Shown piece after piece: positions 42,692-52,400 of a stretch of DNA of 64,000 nt (positions are counted from its first letter, which is position 1; each line of letters starts with the position of its first letter). Position numbers and translations under genes: made by a program. The stretch is from Imperialibacter sp040222385 (GTDB taxonomy: Bacteria > Bacteroidota > Bacteroidia > Cytophagales > Cyclobacteriaceae): the NCBI RefSeq assembly GCF_040222385.1, contig NZ_JAVKDF010000010.1:186001-250000 (forward strand), read 5' to 3'. The notes beneath the pieces are model-generated. The model saw nothing but the letters and a program-made list of their open reading frames with translations. It had not been told where the DNA came from and searched no databases.

Positions 42692-45253
42692 TTAGATTTC
42701 ACGTCTTAAAACTTCAAGAGGAGGATTATTCACTACTTCCCTGCTGTTAGTCACGCCTATGGCTACTGTCAGTGCTGTAATGCCTCCAATTATTGCAAGA
42801 AGAGGCAACCACACAGGGCTGAAAGTGGACTCGAAGAGGAAGTAGGAGAGGGCCCAGGATCCGGCTAGTGACAGTAAGATGCCAGAGCACGAGGCGAAAA
42901 CTCCCAGAAACAAGTATTCGAGGCCTGCTATTGTCAGCACCTGCCTGCGGCTAGCACCCAGCGTTCGGAGAAGAACGCCTTCCTGTATTCGCTGAAACTT
43001 GCTAATGACAACAGAGGCAATGAGGACCAAAATGCCGGTTGAAATGCTCAAGAGTGCCATGAACTGAATAACGAAGGACACCTTTCCCAAAATATCGTCG
43101 AGTGTTGACAGGATCAGCTGAAGATCGATGATGGAAACGTTCGGGTAATTCCTTACCACTGCCTGCTGAAACCTGGCCGAAAGCTCGTTGTTTTCAACCC
43201 TGGTTATCAGTACATGAAATTGAGGCGCTTTTTCGAGTACTCCTTCAGGAAAAATAACCAGAAAATTGGTTTGCACCCTGTTCCAATCGATGCGCCTGAG
43301 GCTGCCCACGTAGGTCTTGATGAGAGCGCCCTGCACATTGAACAGCATTTCATCACCAACCTTCACGCCAAGGTTTTCGGCATAGCCGTCGCTCATGGAA
43401 ATGAAAATGGTGTCGTTAGGGCTCTCCATTTTGCCAAGCCATTTACCGGCAATGATCTCTTCTGAGTCGATGAGCGAATCTCTATAAGTAATTCTATACT
43501 CTCGATTGTAAGCCCAGTCGGGGAGGCCAAGGGTGGTGTCAGCCTCCGCTTCTTTTTTGGTGTGGCCTTTTAATTCTTCGAGCCGCATGGTCACCACTGG
43601 CACGTCCTGTATTACCGGGAGATCGTAGTCAAGGGTCATCGCTTTGATGGCATCTTTTTGATCGGACTGGATATCAAAAAGTACCATATTGGGCCGGTCG
43701 CCCGCACCGGTGATGCTTACCTGACTGATGAGAGACTGCTGAACAAGGTAAAGCGTAGAAATGAGGGCTGTGCCAAGGCCAACTGTGATAATCAATATCA
43801 TTGTTTGGTTCTGAGGCCGGAAAAGGTTGGCCAGGCCTTGCCGCCACACATAACTCCAGGTGATAGGAAAAAACTTTTTTACTGAGCATGTGATTAGCCT
43901 GGCTACACCAGCAAGCAAAAGAAAAGCTGCAATCAGACCTCCGGTGAAAGACAAAGCATCTAGAATAGAACCTATCTGCCACCAGGCAAAGCCAAGAATG
44001 AAAGCCAGGATGGCTGCATAAACGGGGTAGATGCCACGAGTAGAATCAGGAACGGCCCCATCAATTCCCGCTCTTATTGCCTGCAAAGGAGCTACCTTAC
44101 GGATGCGAAGAAGCGGAGGAAGCGCAAATAGCACGGAGATTGACAAACCCAGCGCAATGCCCTGCAGAATGGCTGACCACGAAAGGGCAAAATCGACAGT
44201 GACTGGAAGGAAGTCTTTGAGCACACCTGGCAGGTACATTTGCAGGACTGATCCCAGCACGCTTCCAATGATGCCGCCCAGCAAACCGATTGATGCAATT
44301 TGGATAAGGAAAATAAAGAAGGCCTGGATAGACGTGCCGCCGAGGCATCGAATAACTGCCACAGACGTAATTTTTTCTTTGATATAGATGTGGACGGCAC
44401 TTGCCACGCCAATGCAGCCTAGCAGAAGTGCAACAAAGGCTACCAGGTTCAGAAAGCCCGTCAGGTCTTTGAATGCCCGGCCCGTGTCTTCTTTTTGCTC
44501 TTCCACGGTGTCGTACCTCCAACCTAATTGGTCAAACCTTTTTTCATAGGTTTCCTCAACGGTTTTTACATAGGCTTCGTCGTCGAACCTGAAGTACTCC
44601 ATGTAGTTGATGCGGCTGCCCTTTTGCAGGAGGCCGGTTTGCTCCACGTATTCGTAAGGGATATACACCACCGGAGCAACGGTGGTGGTGATGCCCGTTT
44701 GACCCGGTATTTTCTGAAGTCGACCCACAATCTCAAACGACTCCGTACCCACTTTTACCTCGTCTCCAATTTCTACACCAAACTGTAGCATCAGTGTTTG
44801 ATCCACCAGGGCTTGCTTCTTTCCCCGGAAAGACCTCGCAGCCTCTATTGGGTCGGTTTCGATGGCCCCATAGTACGGAAAGTCACCTTCCAAAGCTCGC
44901 ACCTGCACCAGCCTTGTGCCCTGGCTCCTGGGGAAGTAGATCATGGAGGCAAAGTAGCATTCGCTGGAGCGCTCGGTGCCAATAGAATCCAATAGCGGCT
45001 GGTAGTCTTCCGTAAATGGCTGGCTCGATCTTACTACAAGGTCTGCTCCTAGTAGTCCTTTTGCCTGGTCATTGATGGCAGAGAAAAGAGAGGATTTGAA
45101 CGAGTTAATGGCTACAAGAGCGGTGATGCCAAGGATGATAGAAGAGGTGAAAAGAAAAAGCCGGGAGCGGCTTCTTCGGCTGTCTCTCCACGCCATTTTC
45201 CAAAGCCAGCTTTTGCTGTATTCAGGTCGGTTGATGCTGATTTTGCTATCCAT
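42692..45253 (-). CDS. FtsX/MacB-type ABC transporter permease (YbbP/LolC-like)
   Basis: An 853-residue permease with about ten hydrophobic helices in the double arrangement of the YbbP group: one near residues 33-53, a block of three between 265 and 390, a central group at 410-500, and a final block of three near 725-850. Extracytoplasmic MacB-type periplasmic domains lie between them (about 55-260 and 510-720). The final FtsX domain includes RIQEGVLLRTLGASRRQVL. Such exporters use mechanotransmission to move lipoproteins or other envelope substrates. The start codon overlaps the ATPase stop by one base. Confidence 0.9.
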   Translation of the reverse strand: MDSKISINRPEYSKSWLWKMAWRDSRRSRSRLFLFTSSIILGITALVAINSFKSSLFSAINDQAKGLLGADLVVRSSQPFTEDYQPLLDSIGTERSSECYFASMIYFPRSQGTRLVQVRALEGDFPYYGAIETDPIEAARSFRGKKQALVDQTLMLQFGVEIGDEVKVGTESFEIVGRLQKIPGQTGITTTVAPVVYIPYEYVEQTGLLQKGSRINYMEYFRFDDEAYVKTVEETYEKRFDQLGWRYDTVEEQKEDTGRAFKDLTGFLNLVAFVALLLGCIGVASAVHIYIKEKITSVAVIRCLGGTSIQAFFIFLIQIASIGLLGGIIGSVLGSVLQMYLPGVLKDFLPVTVDFALSWSAILQGIALGLSISVLFALPPLLRIRKVAPLQAIRAGIDGAVPDSTRGIYPVYAAILAFILGFAWWQIGSILDALSFTGGLIAAFLLLAGVARLITCSVKKFFPITWSYVWRQGLANLFRPQNQTMILIITVGLGTALISTLYLVQQSLISQVSITGAGDRPNMVLFDIQSDQKDAIKAMTLDYDLPVIQDVPVVTMRLEELKGHTKKEAEADTTLGLPDWAYNREYRITYRDSLIDSEEIIAGKWLGKMESPNDTIFISMSDGYAENLGVKVGDEMLFNVQGALIKTYVGSLRRIDWNRVQTNFLVIFPEGVLEKAPQFHVLITRVENNELSARFQQAVVRNYPNVSIIDLQLILSTLDDILGKVSFVIQFMALLSISTGILVLIASVVISKFQRIQEGVLLRTLGASRRQVLTIAGLEYLFLGVFASCSGILLSLAGSWALSYFLFESTFSPVWLPLLAIIGGITALTVAIGVTNSREVVNNPPLEVLRREI

Positions 45254-45951
45254 TACGCTTGCGCTGCCAGTGCCGACTCGGTGAGTTCAATTACTTTTCC
45301 GCCTTTCAGCCGGAGGATGCGGCCGGTTTTTCTAGCCAGTTCCATGTTGTGGGTAACCAGCACCAGGGTAGTGCCTTGCTCCTTGTTAATTTGGAAGAGA
45401 AGCTCCTCCACTTTTATTCCTGTTTCTTCATCCAGGTTGCCAGTGGGTTCATCGGCAAAGAGGATTTCAGGGTCGTTGGAGAAGGCTCTGGCCAACGCCA
45501 CCCGCTGCTGTTCGCCACCGGATAGCTGAGTAGGGTAATGGTGAAGCCTGCTGCCGAGCCCAACTCTTTCGAGTAGCTCAATGCTTTTGGCTGCTACGCC
45601 TTTTTCACCTCTCAACTCAAGCGGCACCATCACATTTTCCAATGCTGTGAGCGTGGGGAGTAGTTGAAAGTTTTGGAAGATAAAACCGACGTGTTGGTTG
45701 CGTACCCTTGCCCGGTCATCTTCATCCAGTGCATCGAGCTTGATACCACACACCTCGACGCCGCCTGACGAGGCTCTGTCGAGACCGGCGCAAAGGCCGA
45801 GCAGCGTTGTTTTGCCACTACCTGAAGGGCCGACGATGGAGAATGTTTCGCCTTTTGCCAGATCGAAGGAAACATCATCGAGAACGGTGAGTGAGCCTGT
45901 GGCGCTTGAATAAGACTTGGAGAGGTTGGTTACTTTAAGAATAGATGACAT
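45253..45951 (-). CDS. ABC transporter ATP-binding protein (YbbA/LolD-like)
   Basis: A 232-residue ATPase of the LolD/MacB class: Walker A GPSGSGKTTLL, Q-loop IFQNFQLLPTLTALENV, signature LSGGEQQRVALARAF, Walker B ILFADEPTGNLDEETG and the H-loop VTHNMELA. ATG 45951 (MSSILKVTNLSKSY) is used; the frame is open 36 codons upstream, but that part is not family-like. It overlaps the permease gene by one base (TAATG), so the two form one exporter. A repeat-borne terminator separates it from the upstream T9SS gene. Confidence 0.93.
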   Translation of the reverse strand: MSSILKVTNLSKSYSSATGSLTVLDDVSFDLAKGETFSIVGPSGSGKTTLLGLCAGLDRASSGGVEVCGIKLDALDEDDRARVRNQHVGFIFQNFQLLPTLTALENVMVPLELRGEKGVAAKSIELLERVGLGSRLHHYPTQLSGGEQQRVALARAFSNDPEILFADEPTGNLDEETGIKVEELLFQINKEQGTTLVLVTHNMELARKTGRILRLKGGKVIELTESALAAQA

Positions 45952-46043
45952 AGTTGTCAAAGCTAAAATAATTTCAACAGATGATTTGCTTAAACAACGG
46001 AAAAGGAGCGAGGTTGTTGGCGGTATTATATCAATGGGGACAA

Positions 46044-46110
46044 AAAATAAAGCCGACAATCCTGTCGGCTCTATTCGATCCCGTGTTAGCCAACTACACC
46101 GAAGTGTAAT
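46044..46110 (-). repeat. Terminator-bearing extragenic repeat, copy 1
   Basis: On the minus strand it reads 5' to 3' as a 32-base core (46110-46079) containing a TACAC-TTCG-GTGTA hairpin, a variable four bases, then AGCCGACA-GGAT-TGTCGGCT (perfect 8-bp stem) and TTTATTTT. It starts 17 bases after the stop of the first giant T9SS gene and probably ends its mRNA. The core is identical to copies at 55850-55881 and 58443-58474. Confidence 0.85.
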
Positions 46111-46127
46111 CTTTGTTGTGGATTTGA

Positions 46128-49100
46128 CTATCGTTTAATGAACTTGGCTATCGAATGATGACCACTTCCCCAAACCCGGATGAGGTATGTGCCCGGAGCC
46201 AGCGATTCTACGTTCATCATTTTGTTGGCCTGTTGAGTAGTTTTTCCGAATGTCAGCTGCTCTACTACCTGGCCATCGATTGACAAGATTGTGATGTTGA
46301 CTATGCTCCTGCTGGGGCCTTCGAGGGAGACTGTCAGGCTTGAAGACGCCGGGTTGGGGTAGACGGAGAGGCTATTCTGTTCCGCATCGACCGATAAAGT
46401 GGGGCCTTCATATACGAAATCAAAACATGCGCTCTGCTCGGCACAAGTGCCTTCGATCACTTTGACGGCGTAACTTCCCGACTCTTCTGGCAAAAAATCT
46501 TTCGTATTTCCTCCAATAGGAGTGCCTGTTTCGCAGTCGATCCATTCGTAGGTAACTCCTTCTGAAGACGCAGTTAGCATATTGCCATCCTGGGAAATCA
46601 CGGGCACGTCCAGGTTACAGGCATTGAGAATCGACACCGACGTGATCAGCGCTTCGCTGCCACACTCGTTGGACACCGTTAAGGTGATGGTGTAGTCGCC
46701 ATTGCTGGCATAGGTGTGGCTTGGGCTGCTCTCATTGTCAACGGTGGTTCCGTCGCCAAAGTCCCATTGCCAGGAGTCAGCGGTTTCAGGATATGTGGAA
46801 TTTGATATAGTAATTGAAGGGTCGGACACCTGAGTGACACCAATACCCCAGTTGATCATGGTATTGTCCTGAACATACACTGTTGCCGTGCCTGTGCAGC
46901 CGGCAGCGCTGGTGGCTTCTACGGTCACAGGCAGCCCCTGGGTAGCAGCTATGGCTGCCATCTCGGCACTAAAAACAAACTTCAATGATTCGTTTGTTGC
47001 TGCCCCTTCCAAATAGCTTATCTTATACGACTCAAAAGTGGCATTGGCCTCGTCGATGTCAAAGGCTAGCTCGTCTCCAACGCAGGCGAACACTGGCGTG
47101 TCCCCAAGCGACGGCGAGGGTAACGGGGCCACTGTCAAAGTAGTGGTAACCGTGCTGTCGCATCCCAAGGTGGTGCTTAGCACGCTTACATGCTGGCCGG
47201 TTGCTGTGCCCACAGTACCATCAGGAAAAGTAAAATGGACGTCTGCGCAGATGGTGGTGTCCTGTGTGGAGGTTTTCGACTGAGGGATGATGATTGTTTG
47301 TTTCTGCGTGGATGTGTTGCCGTTTCCATCATCAAATGTCCACGTGATTTCGGTTTCACCAATGGTAGAAATAGGAAATGTGATGTCGGTCGTTCCGGTT
47401 ACCTCTCTGGCGCAGTTATCGGTGGCTGTTGGTGCATCTATACTGCTGACCTGGCCATCACAGTCGCCAATAACGTTGGAAAGCTCAGAAAGATTAGGTA
47501 CCGGTGCTGCTTCGTCTTTGATGATTACCTCCTGAGTCTGTGTGGAGCTGTTTCCGTGCTGATCCGTATACGTCCAGGTGATAGTAGTGGTGCCTTGTGC
47601 CGTGATCGGTAAGGTGGCGTTGTGGGTAACCGTCACTTCTCCCCCGCAATTGTCTGAGGCCGTTGGAATTGTAAGCTCTGTGACTTCGCAGGCAGCCTCT
47701 ACGGCGGTTAGGGTTTCGGCTTCTGGTGTCGGGGCGCTGGTGTCCTCAATGATAATCTTTTGGGTTTGCGTGGCTACCTGCCCATTGGCGCTGGTATAAG
47801 TCCAGGTAATGGTAGTTTCTCCCTGAGAGGTGATCGGGAAAGTGGCATCGGTGGTGCCTTCAAGGGTGTTGCCGCATGCGTCAGTGGCGGTGGGGGCGGC
47901 TGGCTGGCTTTCGTACGTGCATTGAGCGGTGAGGTCAGGAAGTGTAGTTTCGCTCGGCGTGGGGTTCGGGATGTCAGTTGGCGCCAGGTTGTAAGGCTGT
48001 AAGTTTTCCCCTGTTTCCCCCTCCCAGGAGAAGAAGGGGTAAACACCACCTTCGGTAAAAACCATCACCCAGCCAGAGCCTTCATTAGCAAGCAAGGCGC
48101 CAAATTCCCCTACCACCATCTCCGAAGTTTTTAGTGTTTCGGCTGGAGAAAAGCTTTCTAATACGTTACACGAAGCCAGGTCAAAATAGACGTTGGTGAC
48201 CTGGCTGCCAGCCACGGCGTAGCTATCTCTTCCAATGGCTCCATTTCCGTGGTCGCCATTGTTGAAGGTGACGCTGCCCGTAGCAAACGAATAGCTGAGG
48301 GAAGGGTTGGTGGCGCCGCCGCTGTTGACGCTACTCATTGAACCGATAAGTCCGCCGGCTCTTGTAGTATAGCTCGCCTGGTTGACCAGCACATCGCCGG
48401 CGGCATAGGTATTGGTGATCGACCCGTTCTGAAACACACCCACGAGCCCGCCAATGAATTGACTTCCGGTAACCTGGCCAGCAGCAAAAGAAGAAGACAC
48501 GCTGCAGATAGAGCAGGTGCCAATCAAACCCCCTACCTGATTTGTACCTTCTACAGCGACTGTTGAAGAAGATTGCGTTACCGTGCCATTGTAGATCTGG
48601 CCGGTCATGCCGCCCGTATAGGCAGTTCCTGTCACTGAGCCGGCTACATGAGCGTTTTCTACCAGACCTTCGGTATCATACAAAAGACTGACCAGTGCCC
48701 CGGTTCGTTCTCTGCCGGTCACATCCACGTCCGAAAGGGTGAGGTTTTTAACCGCTCCAGAGTTAACATAACCAAAAAGGCCGACATAGTCCTGACAAGG
48801 CCGGTTGATATAAAGCCCGGTGATGGTGTGTTCATCGCCGTCTAAGCTGCCTGAAAAGGGTGTAGTAATATTCACGTTGATGGTTACGGCTGCTATCGGT
48901 TGCCAGCCCTCGCCTCCGTTCCAGAAGCCACCCGACTCGTCACCGGTGGCAGTAGTCAGATCTATGTCATTCATCAGAATGAAATGGGCGGTCAGATACT
49001 CCCGGATTTCATCCAACTGAGCAGGCGTGGTGATTTGATACGGGTCGCCTTCTGTGCCTGCGCCGTTTCCTGAAAACTGCGAATGCGCTTTGGAGGTGGA

Positions 49101-49205
49101 AAAAAACAGGAAGGCTGGCATTAGAATAGTAAAAGCTATCCTATTGAGTTGATTAAATTCGATAGTGTATTTGTTTCCCTTGAAGTGGCAATACAGCTGT
49201 TTCAT
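46128..49205 (-). CDS. Giant T9SS-secreted protein 1: GLUG, HYR-like and PKD domains
   Basis: A 1025-residue cell-surface or secreted protein. After a signal peptide ending near AHSQ come GLUG-type repeats (about 45-390; GGLIGTCS, GGLVGVFQNG, GGLIGSMSS units), preceded by the GAGTEGDPYQITTPAQLDEI start typical of such adhesin-like beta helices. Three HYR-like domains (about 425-640, with ITWTYT and TATDNC patterns), a segment with two Cys pairs, a PKD domain (WQWDFGDGTTV...SHTYASNGDYTITL near 815-870) and a T9SS type A sorting domain (final 85 residues, SVYPNPASSSLTV) follow. It lacks MopE and FN3 parts. Ends at repeat copy 1. Confidence 0.9.
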   Translation of the reverse strand: MKQLYCHFKGNKYTIEFNQLNRIAFTILMPAFLFFSTSKAHSQFSGNGAGTEGDPYQITTPAQLDEIREYLTAHFILMNDIDLTTATGDESGGFWNGGEGWQPIAAVTINVNITTPFSGSLDGDEHTITGLYINRPCQDYVGLFGYVNSGAVKNLTLSDVDVTGRERTGALVSLLYDTEGLVENAHVAGSVTGTAYTGGMTGQIYNGTVTQSSSTVAVEGTNQVGGLIGTCSICSVSSSFAAGQVTGSQFIGGLVGVFQNGSITNTYAAGDVLVNQASYTTRAGGLIGSMSSVNSGGATNPSLSYSFATGSVTFNNGDHGNGAIGRDSYAVAGSQVTNVYFDLASCNVLESFSPAETLKTSEMVVGEFGALLANEGSGWVMVFTEGGVYPFFSWEGETGENLQPYNLAPTDIPNPTPSETTLPDLTAQCTYESQPAAPTATDACGNTLEGTTDATFPITSQGETTITWTYTSANGQVATQTQKIIIEDTSAPTPEAETLTAVEAACEVTELTIPTASDNCGGEVTVTHNATLPITAQGTTTITWTYTDQHGNSSTQTQEVIIKDEAAPVPNLSELSNVIGDCDGQVSSIDAPTATDNCAREVTGTTDITFPISTIGETEITWTFDDGNGNTSTQKQTIIIPQSKTSTQDTTICADVHFTFPDGTVGTATGQHVSVLSTTLGCDSTVTTTLTVAPLPSPSLGDTPVFACVGDELAFDIDEANATFESYKISYLEGAATNESLKFVFSAEMAAIAATQGLPVTVEATSAAGCTGTATVYVQDNTMINWGIGVTQVSDPSITISNSTYPETADSWQWDFGDGTTVDNESSPSHTYASNGDYTITLTVSNECGSEALITSVSILNACNLDVPVISQDGNMLTASSEGVTYEWIDCETGTPIGGNTKDFLPEESGSYAVKVIEGTCAEQSACFDFVYEGPTLSVDAEQNSLSVYPNPASSSLTVSLEGPSRSIVNITILSIDGQVVEQLTFGKTTQQANKMMNVESLAPGTYLIRVWGSGHHSIAKFIKR

Positions 49206-49380
49206 TTCTTGTAGTTTTTATCAATGACAGTTAGAATTTAGCCAATGCCCACTTGGATGTTTGGGTGACTTTTGCCGATGGGGTATTTCTCGCCACCAAA
49301 TCGCATGATTTTTTTGTAAACGAATAGCAGAAGAAATTCAATTAGATAGAGTGTGTGAGAAAGCTTGTTTGAAAAGAATA

Positions 49381-49404
49381 AGGCCAGTCTATTCGACCGG
49401 CCCT
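49381..49404 (-). terminator. Terminator after the second giant gene
   Basis: On the minus strand GGCCGGTC and GACTGGCC pair (one G-U) around GAATA, followed by a short TTATTCTTTT tract, about 55 bases after the stop. The shared 32-base repeat core is absent here. Confidence 0.75.
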
Positions 49405-49457
49405 ATTTTCTGATGTTTCGCAAATGCTTTTAGCTATTGCCTTGTTGTTGTGTCTGG

Positions 49458-52400
49458 TTATTCTCTTATCAGCTTTTGTATCCGATAGGTATCTCCCTGA
49501 GAAACTTGCACGAAGAAAAGACCGGCGGGCACCTTTGTCAGATCGAGGCTGATTTCACACTTTTCAGAGGTTTTACTCTGCCGCAGGGTTTGTACAACTG
49601 TGCCATCGATAGCGAGCAATCTCACATTCACCTCTTCCAGCGAGCTGTTGTCGATTTCTATAGTGATCTTATGGTGAGCCGGGTTGGGATATACGGAAAT
49701 ACTACTTTCGGTTAAGTCTGACAGGCCTGTTTCGACCACCTCTGGCAGGGTAACGTCCATTATGTGGAGCGGGCCGGTGCATTCGTCAACGGATACCTGC
49801 AGGCTATAAGCGCCGTCTTCGCTGATTTCAAGTTCAGGGCCACCCTCAGCAATAAGAGCGTCGTTAAGGTACCAGTGATAAATGGCGTCGGGGAAGGTGG
49901 TGGAAGCCACAAGCTTCGGCGGATTTGCATTTAACACGGCATCGAATTCTACATTGGGAGGCAGCACGCAAAACGTCTGGCTGATCGGCTCTGCCGCTTC
50001 ATAAAATTCATTGCCTGGCTGGGATGCTGTAACTGTAAAGCTACCGGGCTGGGTGAGCGTAAGCGTTCCCTGCTCCAGCGTGGCTCCTTCTCCAACAATT
50101 TCGTAGGTTATCGACTGTGCTGCATCTGAAAAAGCGACCAGAGTCACCGACGTATCATCTGCAAACGGAACATCCTGGATGGTTTCGAATATGATGGACT
50201 GTGGCGCCTTGTCCACCGCCCCATCGCAATTGTTGTCAAGGCCGTCAGGCAGGCCGGGAGCGCCGGGGTACACGTTTTGATTAAAGTTATCGCAGTCACC
50301 TGCCTTGTCGGAGTAGTCATCTGAAGGCCTCTGGCAGGCAATGACGACCTGATCATCATCCACACCAAATCCATCCCCGTCAGAATCAAAATACCAAACT
50401 GTATTCGGAGTAGCCGCTGCGTCGGTGTCGTCGCAGTCGGTACTGTTGCTTACGAATCCGGTGGGCTGCTCGCATGCTTGTGTGAAACTTTGTGGGTCGC
50501 CATAGCCGTCGCCATCGGTGTCGGCGTACCAAAGGGTCTCTGGATGAACCAGAGGATCGCTGTCGTTGCAATCGGTGCTGTTAGCTACATAAGATGTGGG
50601 CTGGGTGCATGCTGTAGTTTCTTCGGAAGGGTTACCGAAGCCGTCCCCATCGGCATCAAAATACCAGACCGTTTCCGGATTCACTTCGGGCTGTCCATCG
50701 TTGCAGTCGGTATTGTTGAGCACATACCCATCTGGTTTTTCACAGGCGATGATAGTAGCCGTTGTGTTGTTGCCATAGCCATCGCCATCACTGTCCATGT
50801 ACCAAACGATTCCAGGGTAAATGCTTTCGTCGGTGTCGTCGCAATCCGTTGACTCATAGCCGTAGCCGTCACCCGGGGATGCACACTGTACAAAATCGCT
50901 GACTGTGCCAAAGTATCCATCCCCATCTTCATCAGTGAACCAAACAGTCTCTGGATTTATTTTCGCATCGCTATTATTGCAGTCCCCGTCTTTGTCAACA
51001 TAGTTCTGCGGTTTTGTACACGACAAAGACCCCTCGCCTGCGCCATATCCATCGCCGTCGGCATCGTAATACCATAGGGTTTGCGCTGTAATGTTTTCGT
51101 CTGTATCGTCACAGTCAAAGCCAATGGTATTGATCTTATATCCTTCAGGAGCAATACAATCCTCCACAAGTGAAGTCTGGTTCACATATCCGTCATTGTC
51201 GAGGTCTGCATACCATTGAATGTGTGGGCAGGCATTTGTGAAATAGTCGTATTCTGAATCACCTATTGCATTTCTGGCTTTCAACCTGTAAGAATAGTTC
51301 CCGCTCTCGGAGAGGCCTTCAATTTTGGCTGAGCGCTGATTTGGAATGACAGCTCCAAACTGACCCGTGACCTGATCTCCCGGGCCGTTGTACACTTCTA
51401 CATATTCACCATCACCCACTTTTTGATCCAGAATATAGCTCAAAATCGGTGATCCATTGTCATAAGGCACTTCCCACGTAAGCTGGTAGTCGTTGGTGGA
51501 AGTTCCTCCTGAAACAAATTCAGGCATTTCGGGAGCGGTAATAATAGTACTGTACATCACCTCATCAGAATATACACTGGTTCCTCCTCCGCTTTTGGCA
51601 GCCAGCCGGTAGTAGTAGTCCGTTCCAGGACTCAGGTTCGTGTCGGTGAATTCTGTCGTAAGGTTTGCGCCCAGATCGACCGCCGTGAACGTGCCTTCTG
51701 CTCCGGTTTTCTTCTCCAAAACATAATCATACACGGGCAGGCCATGGTCTTCTGGAGAACTCCATGACAGGTCGATGGAGGTTACGGTAATGTCGTCCGC
51801 AACTGGAGGGGCCGGTTGGTCGGGTGTTACGGGTGTGGCACAACCTATTAGGGCAACATACCGCAAATAGCGGTTTGGGCCAACATCTACATTTTGTTCA
51901 AGACTTATGTCATTTTCAGCAACAAAAAAAGTATCGCCATTGCGTTCATAGCCACTACCGTTAATGATGTAGTAAGAACTATTCGTTTGAGTGTTGACCG
52001 GCACAATGCTTTTATCGCTGCTGGTTAAATGAATGCGAGGAGTGCCGACGTCCGACAATTCAATGTACTTAAAGTCAAGTGTAACTACTTTACCTGGGTC
52101 GTCGCTAGTAATGGTGGTCAACGCAAAATTGGCTAGGTTGCTTTCATAAGACCCTAATACACCTTCGCAGGTGGTAGCACTGCTCTGCCCGTAGTGCGTA
52201 CCGCCGAAGGCCCATAACTCCGCCCATTCCGAGCCGCCTGATCCATTGACTGCTTTTACCCGGAAATAGTATTTTTCCCTGGCTACAATGCCGGAGGTTT
52301 TGCTGTAGCTGGTATTTGGCCCGGAATAAACTTCCTCATAGGTGCCATCATCGCCGGTTTTCTCCTCCACTACGTATCCGGTGATGGCGGAGCAGGAAGA

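Noticed and set aside
45952..46059. 36-residue extension of the LolD-like ATPase
   Set aside because: The extension runs into the terminator of repeat copy 1 and is not family-like; ATG 45951 gives the standard length.
46079..46110. tRNA gene suggested by the D-arm-like core of the repeat
   Set aside because: No anticodon arm, T-arm or acceptor stem can be built around it; the three copies are followed by terminators instead.
49458..51215. Regular repeats that might suggest a CRISPR array or satellite
   Set aside because: Periodicity of about 130-140 bases is at protein level (MopE units), in one open frame, with diverged DNA; no identical direct repeats with spacers.
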